The notes under the pieces are model-generated. The model had not been told where the DNA came from, ran no database searches, and worked only from the letters and a program-made list of their open reading frames with translations. From JBCBGF01 sp039193455 (GTDB lineage Bacteria; Pseudomonadota; Alphaproteobacteria; Rhodobacterales; Rhodobacteraceae): a stretch of 64,000 bases of DNA. Positions 53,128-60,539 of this stretch are shown in pieces; positions within the stretch are counted from its first letter, which is position 1; every line of letters begins with the position of its first letter. Location of the stretch: positions 90,955 to 154,954 of the forward strand of contig JBCCWO010000009.1 of NCBI GenBank assembly GCA_039193455.1, in the 5' to 3' direction. The position numbers and the translations under genes are program-made.

Positions 53128-54278
53128 TGTGGAGGAACATCGCCTCGAACGCGCTGACGCTGATTATCGTGCTGCTGGTGGCGCTGGGGGGTGTGTTGGC
53201 CTGGGGCCAGAACCAGTACCGCACGGCGGGGCCGCTGGAGGCGCCAATCTGTGTTCGGGTCGAGCCCGGATCGAATTTCCGGGAGGTGTCCGAGGATCTG
53301 GATGCGCAAGGCGCCGTGACGAGCCCGTCGATCCTGCGGCTGGGTGCGGACTATTCGGGCAAAGCCAACCAATTGAAAGCCGGTAGTTTTTTGGTGCCGC
53401 AAGCGGCGTCGATGGAAGAGATCGTCGATCTGGTGACCCGGGGCGGTGCGAGCACATGTGGCACCGAAGTGGTGTTTCGCGTGGGTGTGAATGGCCAGCG
53501 CGTGGAGGTACGCGAACTTGATCCGGCGACGGCGCGGTTTGTGACAGAAGTGGAGTTTGACCCGGTCACCGAGCCGTTTGACCCCGCTTATCTGGACGTG
53601 CGCGAAGAGGCGGATACGCGGTATCGCGTGGCGGTCGCAGAGGGTGTGACCAGCTGGCAGGTCGTTGAGGCGTTGAAGACGGCTGATTTCTTGGAGGGAT
53701 CTGTCGAAGAGGTGCCACCGGAAGGGACGCTTGCGCCGGACAGCTACGAAATCCGTGCCGGGACGCCGAAATCCGAGCTGCTGGACCGGATGGCGCAGGC
53801 ACAAGACTTGCGGCTGGCAGAGGCCTGGGCAAACCGGGTCGACGGCCTGCCGCTGGATTCACCCGACGAGGCGCTGATCCTTGCGTCGATCATTGAGAAA
53901 GAGACGGCGGTGCCCGAAGAGCGGCGGACGGTGGCCAGCGTATTCGTCAACCGGTTGAATCGGGGCATGCGGCTTCAGACGGACCCGACAGTGATCTACG
54001 GCGTGACCGAGGGACGGGGCGTTTTGGGCCGGGGAATCAGGCAGAGCGAACTGCGTGATGAAAACCCGTGGAACACCTATGTGATCGATGGTTTGCCGGT
54101 AACGCCGATTGCAAATCCCGGGCTGGCGAGCATTGAGGCCGCGCTTGATCCGGCGGATACGAACCTGATCTTCTTTGTGGCGGATGGCACTGGCGGTCAC
54201 GCATTTGCTGAGACTTTAGAAGAACATAACGCCAATGTCGCGAAGTGGCGCGAGATCGAGAGGACGCAAGAGAACTGA
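53127..54278 (+). CDS. mltG: endolytic transglycosylase MltG
   Basis: Inner-membrane peptidoglycan lytic transglycosylase (YceG family) of 383 aa. One N-terminal TM (LTLIIVLLVALGGVLAWG), LysM-like region, and the catalytic domain with ILASIIEKETAVPEERRTVASVFVNRLNRGMRLQTDPTVIYG; the catalytic Glu is in the EKE at 257-259. fabF-mltG pairing is common in alphaproteobacteria. Ends before a strong terminator. Confidence 0.96.
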   Translation: MWRNIASNALTLIIVLLVALGGVLAWGQNQYRTAGPLEAPICVRVEPGSNFREVSEDLDAQGAVTSPSILRLGADYSGKANQLKAGSFLVPQAASMEEIVDLVTRGGASTCGTEVVFRVGVNGQRVEVRELDPATARFVTEVEFDPVTEPFDPAYLDVREEADTRYRVAVAEGVTSWQVVEALKTADFLEGSVEEVPPEGTLAPDSYEIRAGTPKSELLDRMAQAQDLRLAEAWANRVDGLPLDSPDEALILASIIEKETAVPEERRTVASVFVNRLNRGMRLQTDPTVIYGVTEGRGVLGRGIRQSELRDENPWNTYVIDGLPVTPIANPGLASIEAALDPADTNLIFFVADGTGGHAFAETLEEHNANVAKWREIERTQEN

Positions 54279-54371
54279 CGTTTTGGACATCGTTGGCGCA
54301 CAACCTTAGATTTAGAACTTGACATTGCGAACGCCCTTGGATAGAAAAAAGCCAAGCTAGAAGAAGTGGGC

Positions 54372-54409
54372 AAACGGCCGAGGCGGAAACGCCTGCGGCC
54401 GTTTTCTGT
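54372..54409 (+). terminator. intrinsic terminator after mltG
   Basis: AAACGGCCGAGGCG arm, GAAA tetraloop, then CGCCT, one bulged G, CGGCCGTTT, followed by TCTGTTTC. It separates the fatty-acid/mltG operon from the GTA remnant. Confidence 0.85.
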
Positions 54410-54443
54410 TTCTCCGTCGGAGACGTTTGAGAGGCAGGCCCAG

Positions 54444-54785
54444 ATGGCTGAGACCAGTGACGGTGAAGACTTTATTCTGATGCGGCTGGAGGCCGCTAAG
54501 CGGCATTTTGCGGAAGCCGTTGAGACGTTCGAAGCCTATGTGGAGGCGGCCAAGCGCGGGGAAACCGTGGATCCGGCGGACATCCACAAGATTTCAAAAA
54601 GCTATCGGGCGTCTATTCAGACATTGATGGATGCATGGGGGAAGGTTGAGGATGAGGCCCGACGACGGCACGGCATTGTGTACGACTATGCAGTCGATCT
54701 CGACATTGCCGCGACTGAGGTTCGGCGCCTCTTGGATTGCCTCAGAACCGAAAGCCCTGCAGGAGCGATTTCTGGAGAGCCTTGA
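54444..54785 (+). CDS. GTA small terminase-like protein (RcGTA gp1-like)
   Basis: Helical protein of 113 aa (MAETSDGEDFILMRLEAAKRHF ... GIVYDYAVDLDIAATEVRRLLDCLR). Its length, charge pattern and position directly before the large terminase match the first gene of the Rhodobacter capsulatus GTA cluster. The ATG at 54444 is chosen because an in-frame GTG at 54366 lies in the mltG terminator. It overlaps the terminase reading frame by about 98 bp. Confidence 0.7.
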   Translation: MAETSDGEDFILMRLEAAKRHFAEAVETFEAYVEAAKRGETVDPADIHKISKSYRASIQTLMDAWGKVEDEARRRHGIVYDYAVDLDIAATEVRRLLDCLRTESPAGAISGEP

Positions 54786-56061
54786 TCGGGACACGCTGTT
54801 GGCGTTGCCGTATCTGTTTGAGTTCTGGGCTATGCCGCATCAGGTGGCGCCCGACGGTGACTGGCGGAGTTGGGTCGTGCTGGGCGGCCGGGGCGCGGGC
54901 AAGACGCGGGCCGGGGCCGAGTGGGTGCGGGCGCAGGTTGAAGGCGCGATGCCTTTGAGCGTGGGTCGGGCGTCGCGTGTCGCCTTGATAGGGGAAACCT
55001 ACGACCAGGCCCGGGACGTGATGGTTGAGGGGCCCAGCGGCATTCGCGCCTGTTCGCCGCCCGACCGGATGCCCGAGTGGCAGGCATCGCGGCGGCGGTT
55101 GGTTTGGCCGAACGGAGCTGTGGCGCAGGTGTTTTCGGCAAACGATCCGGAGGCGTTACGGGGGCCGCAGTTTGATGCAGCTTGGGTGGACGAGTTGGCG
55201 AAGTGGCGGCAACCGGACGTCGCCTGGGACATGTTGCAGTTCGGGCTGCGGATGGGGAAGCGGCCACGGCAGTGCGTGACGACGACGCCGCGGAATGTGG
55301 ATGCTTTGAAGCGGGTTTTGGCGAACCCGTCCACCGTGGTGACGCATGCGGCGACGGAAGCGAACCGGGCTCATTTGGCAGCATCGTTTCTGGACGAGGT
55401 GCGGGCGCGATACGGGGATACCTGGCTTGGGCGGCAAGAGCTGGACGGGGTGCTGATCGACGAGGTCGAGGGTGCGCTTTGGACGCTGGAGATGTTGGAC
55501 GCCTGCCGCGTGCAGGAGGCGGGGCGCCCCGAACGCGTGGTTGTCGCAGTGGACCCCCCGGTGACGGGGCATAGCGGGTCGGATGCCTGTGGGATCGTCG
55601 TCGCCGGTGTGACGCTGAGCGGTCCGCCGGGGGACTGGCGGGCGGTGGTTTTGGAAGACGCAACGGTGATTGGCGCCTCGCCACGGGAATGGGCGGAGGC
55701 AGCTGTAGCGGCGGTTGATCGGCATCAGGCGGAACGGTTAGTCGCCGAGGTTAACCAGGGCGGTGATCTGGTTGAGACGGTGATCCGGCAGGTTGATCCG
55801 TTGGTCCCGTATCGCGGCGTACGCGCGTCGCGCGGGAAGGTTGCGCGGGCGGAGCCGGTGGCAGCCCTGTACGAACAGGGACGGGTGGCGCATGTGGGCG
55901 CCTTGCCGGAGCTTGAGGATCAGATGCGCCGGGTGAGCCGGCGTGGGTATATGGGACAAGGCAGCCCAGACCGCGTGGATGCGCTGGTTTGGGCGCTGCA
56001 CGATCTGATGATCGAACCGGCCGCGCGGTGGCGCCAGCCACGGATGCGCTACGTCGGCTGA
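54688..56061 (+). CDS. GTA large terminase (RcGTA gp2-like)
   Basis: DNA-packaging motor of about 457 aa. ATPase domain: Walker A VLGGRGAGKTRAGAEWVR, adenine region GETYDQARDVMVEGPSG, Walker B FDAAWVDELAKW, motif III CVTTTPRN. Nuclease domain with acidic residues in VVAVDPPVTGHSGSDACGIV and SPDRVDALVWALHDL. All motifs look intact. ATG 54688 is the most plausible start, but it has no clear ribosome-binding site and may depend on coupling to the overlapping upstream gene. Confidence 0.88.
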   Translation: MQSISTLPRLRFGASWIASEPKALQERFLESLDRDTLLALPYLFEFWAMPHQVAPDGDWRSWVVLGGRGAGKTRAGAEWVRAQVEGAMPLSVGRASRVALIGETYDQARDVMVEGPSGIRACSPPDRMPEWQASRRRLVWPNGAVAQVFSANDPEALRGPQFDAAWVDELAKWRQPDVAWDMLQFGLRMGKRPRQCVTTTPRNVDALKRVLANPSTVVTHAATEANRAHLAASFLDEVRARYGDTWLGRQELDGVLIDEVEGALWTLEMLDACRVQEAGRPERVVVAVDPPVTGHSGSDACGIVVAGVTLSGPPGDWRAVVLEDATVIGASPREWAEAAVAAVDRHQAERLVAEVNQGGDLVETVIRQVDPLVPYRGVRASRGKVARAEPVAALYEQGRVAHVGALPELEDQMRRVSRRGYMGQGSPDRVDALVWALHDLMIEPAARWRQPRMRYVG

Positions 56062-56111
56062 GCGCAACCTACAAGACGACTTGAGACGCCCGGAAGCGAG
56101 GAGTGACCCGG

Positions 56112-57287
56112 ATGGTTTTTGACCTGTTCAAACGCGCGCGTGTGCCCGAGGCCAAGGCGAGCGCGACGGGGCCTGTGATTGCGTATCACTCGTCGGGCCG
56201 GGTGGCGTGGTCGCCGCGTGACACGGTGAGTTTGATGCGCATGGGGTTTTCGGGGAACCCGGTTGGGTTTCGCTGTGTGAAGCTGATCGCGGAAGCGGCG
56301 GCGGCGCTGCCTTTGGTTCTGACTTCTGAAGGGCGCCGCTATGAGGCGCATGAGGTGCTGCGGCTCGTTGAGCAGCCCAATGGGGCGCAGGGGCGTGCGG
56401 AGTTTTTTGAAGCCTTGTACGGCCAGCTTTTGCTATCGGGCAACGGGTATGTCGAAGCCGTTTCCGGGATGTCGGATGCACCTGCCGAGTTGCACGTATT
56501 GCGGTCGGATCGGATGAGTTTGGTGCCGGGCGCGGATGGGTGGCCGGCGGCCTATGAGTATGCGGTCGGCGCGCGGAAGCATCGGTTTCGGGTCGGCGAC
56601 GGGCCGTCGCCTGTCTGCCATATCCGGAGCTTTCATCCGCAGGATGACCATTACGGGTTGTCACCGCTACAGGCCGCGGCGGCAGCGGTGGATGTGCATA
56701 ACGCGGCGTCCGCCTGGTCGAAATCACTGCTCGACAACGCAGCGCGGCCTTCGGGGGCGATTGTCTATCAAGGCGGCGACGGGCAGGGGACGTTGACGGC
56801 GGACCAGTATGCGCGGTTGCAAAACGAGATGGAGGCCAACCATCAGGGCGCGCGGAATGCGGGCCGGCCCATGTTGCTTGAGGGTGGTCTTGATTGGAAG
56901 CCGATGGGGTTTTCGCCCTCTGACATGGAATTTCAGAAGACCAAGGAGGCCGCGGCGCGCGAGATTGCGCTGGCCTTTGGGGTGCCTCCGATGCTGCTGG
57001 GGATACCGGGCGATGCCACTTAGGCAAATTATCAGGAGGCGCATCGGGCGTTTTATCGGCTGACGGTTTTGCCGCTTGCGGGCCGGGTGACGGCGGCGGT
57101 GGGGCACTGGCTGAGCGGGTATTTGGGGGAGATGGCGGAGCTGAAACCGGACCCCGATCAGGTGCCCGCGCTGGCCGCGGAGCGAGAGGCGCTGTGGCGG
57201 CGGGTGAGCGAGGCAGCGTTCCTGACGGATGCGGAGAAGCGGAAATTGCTGGGCCTTCCGGTGCTGGCCGAAGGGGATGAGGCGTGA
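56112..57287 (+). pseudogene. GTA/phage portal protein gene with an in-frame stop codon
   Basis: HK97-type portal protein (RcGTA gp3-like). The start at 56112 (MVFDLFKRARVPEAKA) has GAGGAG 8 bp upstream. The frame reads through FSGNPVGFRCVKLIAEAAAALPL, LSGNGYVEAVSG, YGLSPLQAAAAAVDVHN, KEAAAREIALAFGVPPMLLGIPGDAT, then TAG at 57021-57023, then continues in the same frame ANYQEAHRAFYRLTVLPLAGRVTAAV to a stop at 57287. Portal proteins have a Tyr at that point (GDxTYxNYxEA), so a TAT or TAC codon has become TAG. The split removes about 88 residues; without suppression the portal ring cannot form. Confidence 0.88.
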
Positions 57288-57841
57288 TGGATCAGAACAT
57301 GCAGCTGGAGCGAAAGTATTGCGGGCCGGGGGCGCCGGTGGCCTTGACGGACGGGGCGGTGATCGAGGGCTATGCCTCGGTTTTCGGGTCCCGCGATCAG
57401 GGTGGGGATACCGTTCTGGCGGGAACCTATGCCCGATCCTTGAAAGCGCAGGCCGAGGCGGGGCGTCGGATCAAGATGCTGTGGCAGCATGATCCCACAG
57501 AGCCCATCGGCGTCTGGGAAGAGGTTCCCGAAGATGCGCGGGGACTCTACGTGAAGGGGCGGCTTTTGCTGGACGTGGCGCGGGGGCGTGAGGCGGCGGC
57601 ATTGATCGAGGCGGGGGCGATTGACGGGTTGTCGATCGGGTACCGTACTGTGCGGGCCGAAAAGAATGACACGGGCCAGAGGCTCTTGTCTGAGCTGGAG
57701 CTGTGGGAGGTGTCGCTGGTGACCTTTCCGATGCTTGAGCAGGCGCGGGTGGGAACCAAGGGCGAGAGCCCGGAGGTTGCCCTGATGCGCGACCTGGCGG
57801 CGGCGTTCGACGACGCGCGCCAAACGCTGGCCATGACGTAG
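57287..57841 (+). CDS. GTA prohead protease (HK97 family, RcGTA gp4-like)
   Basis: Capsid maturation protease of 184 aa. DGAVIEGYASVFGSRDQGGDTVLAGTYARSL, the His of MLWQHDPTEPIGVW and the Ser of AIDGLSIGYRTV are the catalytic landmarks of the HK97 protease family. Its ATG overlaps the portal stop (TGATG); the small gene found between portal and protease in RcGTA is absent. Intact by eye. Confidence 0.87.
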   Translation: MDQNMQLERKYCGPGAPVALTDGAVIEGYASVFGSRDQGGDTVLAGTYARSLKAQAEAGRRIKMLWQHDPTEPIGVWEEVPEDARGLYVKGRLLLDVARGREAAALIEAGAIDGLSIGYRTVRAEKNDTGQRLLSELELWEVSLVTFPMLEQARVGTKGESPEVALMRDLAAAFDDARQTLAMT

Positions 57842-57869
57842 GGTCGGCGGTCCACCCTTAACCTACAGG

Positions 57870-58241
57870 ATGAAGACGATGAGCAATTCCGAGACGAAGA
57901 CTCGGGCCGGCACAGGTGTGCCCGAAACCGAGAGCTCTGCCGCGGACGTGAAAGCGGCGCTGGCGGGGTTCATGACCGACATCACCACACGATTGAGCAA
58001 GCAGGATGAGCGACTGACCATGCTGGACCGAAAGAATACACAGATGCGGCGCCCGGCGCTGTCGACCACGGCCGAGGCGGAGGTGCCACATCGCAGGGCC
58101 TTTGCGGCCTATGTGCGCGGTGGCGAGGATGCCGGGTTGCGCGGTCTTGAGATCGAAGGCAAGGCCATGAGCACCGCGGTGGCGCAGATTTCGGACAGTT
58201 TTGGACCTGGTCCCTTCAGGAGAGTGGAACGCAATGGATAA
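57870..58241 (+). pseudogene. truncated GTA major capsid protein gene
   Basis: Encodes the N-terminal scaffold-like region of an HK97-type GTA capsid protein (VKAALAGFMTDITTRLSKQDERLTMLDRKNTQM ... HRRAFAAYVRGGEDAGLRGLEIEGKAMSTAVA), then ends after 123 aa with the unrelated QISDSFGPGPFRRVERNG. Capsid proteins of this family are about 400 aa and continue after GKAMSTAV with the GGYLVP-type sequence, so about 70 percent is missing. The junction is at about 58184-58190. The last codons overlap the start of the next gene, so they may be the original 3' end of a distal GTA gene joined by the deletion. Confidence 0.82.
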
Positions 58242-58947
58242 CACCCCTTCGCTAGAGCTGCCGCTGGTCCTTCCGGCGCAGGCACAAAAGCATGTGACGG
58301 TGAACGAGGCGCTGGCGCGGGTGGATGCGCTGGTGCAGATGACGCTGGTGTCGCGCAGTGTGGTGGTGCCGCCGCTGGCACCGGAGGACGGCGCGGCCTA
58401 CGCGGTTCCGGCGGCAGCGGTTAATGCCTGGGACGGGCAGGACGCTGCGCTGGCGCTGTTTCTCAACGGGGGCTGGGTGTTTGTTTGGCCCAAGGCGGGG
58501 TGGCGCAGTTGGATCGCGGATGAGGGTGTCCCGGCGGTGTTCGACGGGGTGGCCTGGCAGGCGGGCGAGGGCGCGGTGTCCGAGAATGGGGCGGCGTTTC
58601 TGAGCCAGGTTGTCGAGATCGATCACACCGTGGGGACGGGTGCGAGCGATGACACCGATCCGATCATTCCCGCGGGGGCGTTGGTTTACGGTGTGACGGG
58701 CCGCGTGCTGTCTGCGATTGGCGGGACGGCGGCGAGTTGGCGGTTGGGCGTTGGTGGTGTGTCTGACGATCGGTACGGGAGCGGTCTTGGGATGGCGGCG
58801 GGATCCTGGGTGTCTGGGCTGACGTCGAGCCCGCTGGCCTATTACGCGGCGACGCCTCTGACGTTGACGGCTGAAGGCGGGGCGCTTGATGGTGGGGTTG
58901 TCCGGCTGGCGGTGCATTTCGCGACCTTGCAGGTGCCCCGGGCGTGA
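58234..58947 (+). CDS. DUF2793 domain-containing protein (phage/GTA tail-region protein)
   Basis: Protein of 237 aa. LELPLVLPAQAQKHVTVNEALARVDALVQMTL is the DUF2793 opening, followed by PEDGAAYAVPAAAVNAWDGQDAALALFLNGGWVFVWPKAGWRSWIAD; a C-terminal carbohydrate-module-like half follows. DUF2793 proteins lie near the end of GTA or prophage structural clusters. Start at 58234 with GGAGAG upstream. It now directly follows the truncated capsid gene, which is not its normal neighbour. Confidence 0.82.
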   Translation: MDNTPSLELPLVLPAQAQKHVTVNEALARVDALVQMTLVSRSVVVPPLAPEDGAAYAVPAAAVNAWDGQDAALALFLNGGWVFVWPKAGWRSWIADEGVPAVFDGVAWQAGEGAVSENGAAFLSQVVEIDHTVGTGASDDTDPIIPAGALVYGVTGRVLSAIGGTAASWRLGVGGVSDDRYGSGLGMAAGSWVSGLTSSPLAYYAATPLTLTAEGGALDGGVVRLAVHFATLQVPRA

Positions 58948-59219
58948 CGCTGCGCCGGGTCACGGTGGCCGATGCAGTCCTTGCCGCGCGGGCCTTGGCC
59001 TATGTGCCGGGCCGAAGGCGGCTGTGGGTGCTGTTTCGGATGGTGCGGGAGGCCGAGGCGGCGGCGCTGCACCTGAACCAGTTGGATGCGTTGCATCCTG
59101 TTTGGGGCGATGGCAGCCTGATGGCGGTGGCGTTGCGGCGGCCGCGTGTGCCTGAGCCTGTGCTTGGCGACCGCCGGTTTCTGCGGTGTCTGCGTTTGGT
59201 GCTTGCGGTTTTGGACTAG
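58944..59219 (+). CDS. small conserved protein, DUF7742-like
   Basis: Protein of 91 aa starting with a GTG that overlaps the DUF2793 stop (GTGA). The pattern VTVADAVLAARALAYVPGRRRLWVLFRMVREAEAA ... LHPVWGDGSLMAVALRRP, with alanine/arginine-rich helices, resembles a small Rhodobacterales family that I recall as DUF7742. Function unknown; converges with the zinc-finger gene. Confidence 0.6.
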   Translation: MTLRRVTVADAVLAARALAYVPGRRRLWVLFRMVREAEAAALHLNQLDALHPVWGDGSLMAVALRRPRVPEPVLGDRRFLRCLRLVLAVLD

Positions 59220-59557
59220 CCGCGGGCGCAGCTGAGGCAGAGCGGAAGTGCCGGATCGTGATCAAGCCGGGCCTTGGCGATGTCATCCCCGCAATCGGTG
59301 CAAAAGCCGTACTCTTCTTCGTCTATGCGCACGAGTGCCGCCGCGATGCGGGCCCGCTGTGCCGCGCGCCGGCGCCGGGTTGCTTGCGCCATGGCCTGCT
59401 GTTGCAGCGCATCCATCCGGCTGAGGCGACCCACCGATTGCTGGTCCAGTGTCACGGTCTGCTGACCTTCGGTGCCGAGCGCGTCTTCGCTGTCAAGCTC
59501 GACAAGGGCCTGGGTCAGGCGGGTGCGATAGCTTTCGATTTCAGCAGATGACAGCAA
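59216..59557 (-). CDS. TraR/DksA C4-type zinc finger protein
   Basis: DksA-like regulator of about 113 aa. A coiled-coil N-terminal part (AEIESYRTRLTQALVELDSEDALG ... VGRLSRMDALQQQAMAQATRRRRAAQRARIAAALVRI) is followed by the zinc finger YGFCTDCGDDIAKARLDHDPALPLCLSC. Such proteins enter the RNA polymerase secondary channel. No ATG is available; TTG at 59557 is the likely start, uncertain. Divergent from cysE. Confidence 0.78.
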   Translation of the reverse strand: MLSSAEIESYRTRLTQALVELDSEDALGTEGQQTVTLDQQSVGRLSRMDALQQQAMAQATRRRRAAQRARIAAALVRIDEEEYGFCTDCGDDIAKARLDHDPALPLCLSCARG

Positions 59558-59636
59558 GGTGTTTTTGCCCCGGCGGTTCCGGCTTGGTTCGACGTGCCTA
59601 TATGGTGTAGGACGTTGCCCAGCTAAAGGACAGCCA

Positions 59637-60449
59637 ATGGCACATACGCACCCCAAGATCACCGAGCTTGATCCGATCTGGTCCCGTATCCGCGATGAGG
59701 CGGAAACTGCCGTCGCCGATGAGCCGCTGTTGGGCGGTCTTATTCATTCCAGCGTTCTGCACCATGCCACGCTGGAGGCGGCTTTGGCTTATCGGATTTC
59801 CCAGAAACTGGCTTCGGGCGATATGACCGAGCAGCTTTTGCGCGAGATTGTGGACCGGGCCCTTGTCAGCGATCCGGCGATCGTGAATGCCGCGCGGGCG
59901 GATATCGTGGCAACGTTTGATCGCGATCCGGCGTGCCACCGGATGATCCAGCCATTGCTGTATTTCAAGGGGTATCAGGCGCTGCAGGCATATCGCATTG
60001 GCCATTGGCTGTGGACGCAGGGCCGGGCGGATATGGCGTATTTCTTTCAGATGCGCGTGTCTGAGGTTTTTGGTGTGGATATCCATCCCAACGCGCGGAT
60101 CGGGCAGGGGATCATGATCGACCATGCCCATTCGATTGTTATTGGCGAGACCGCCGTTGTCGGCAACAACGTGTCGATGCTGCATTCGGTGACGTTGGGC
60201 GGGACGGGCAAGGAAGAAGAAGACCGGCATCCCAAGATCGGGTGCGGTGTTCTGATAGGCGCAGGCGCAAAGGTGCTTGGCAATATCCGTGTGGGCGATT
60301 GTTCGCGGATTGCGGCGGGCTCGGTCGTGCTTGAGGATATTCCGGACAAGACGACGGTTGCCGGGGTGCCCGCAAAGATCGTGGGCGAGGCTGGGTGTTC
60401 GCAGCCTTCGGTGACGATGGATCAGTTTTTTGGTGGGGCGGGGTCGTGA
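59637..60449 (+). CDS. cysE: serine O-acetyltransferase
   Basis: First enzyme of cysteine synthesis from serine, 270 aa. N-terminal helical SATase domain (ITELDPIWSRIRDEAETAVADEPLLGGLIHSSVLHHATLEAAL), then left-handed beta-helix hexapeptide repeats (DIHPNARIGQGIMIDHAHSIVIGETAVVGNNVSMLHSVTLGGTG) with catalytic His-Asp in IDHAH, and the C-terminal feedback tail (GSVVLEDIPDKTTVAGVPAKIVG). ATG at 59637 has AAAGGA. cysE next to a GTA cluster is familiar from Rhodobacterales. Confidence 0.95.
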   Translation: MAHTHPKITELDPIWSRIRDEAETAVADEPLLGGLIHSSVLHHATLEAALAYRISQKLASGDMTEQLLREIVDRALVSDPAIVNAARADIVATFDRDPACHRMIQPLLYFKGYQALQAYRIGHWLWTQGRADMAYFFQMRVSEVFGVDIHPNARIGQGIMIDHAHSIVIGETAVVGNNVSMLHSVTLGGTGKEEEDRHPKIGCGVLIGAGAKVLGNIRVGDCSRIAAGSVVLEDIPDKTTVAGVPAKIVGEAGCSQPSVTMDQFFGGAGS

Positions 60450-60456
60450 CCGCAGG

Positions 60457-60478
60457 CCCTCTCCCTTGAGGGAGAGGG
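60457..60478. other. perfect 9-bp-arm hairpin after cysE
   Basis: Arms CCCTCTCCC and GGGAGAGGG around TTGA, 8 bp after the cysE stop in the gap between convergent cysE and pdhC. No T-run follows. Sequences of this type are often dispersed palindromic repeats; only one copy was noticed here. Confidence 0.5.
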
Positions 60479-60539
60479 GACCAATGACGCTTGGGCTTTA
60501 GGCACCGACAATCTGTTCTTTCGTCCAATCGGTGGGGCG

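Noticed and set aside
54366..54443. GTG-initiated N-terminal extension of the GTA gp1-like gene
   Set aside because: The region forms the strong mltG terminator; the ATG at 54444 gives the expected length.
54444..59219. Interpretation as an ordinary prophage
   Set aside because: No integrase, repressor, lysis genes or attachment repeats; gene order and the location before cysE fit a GTA remnant better.
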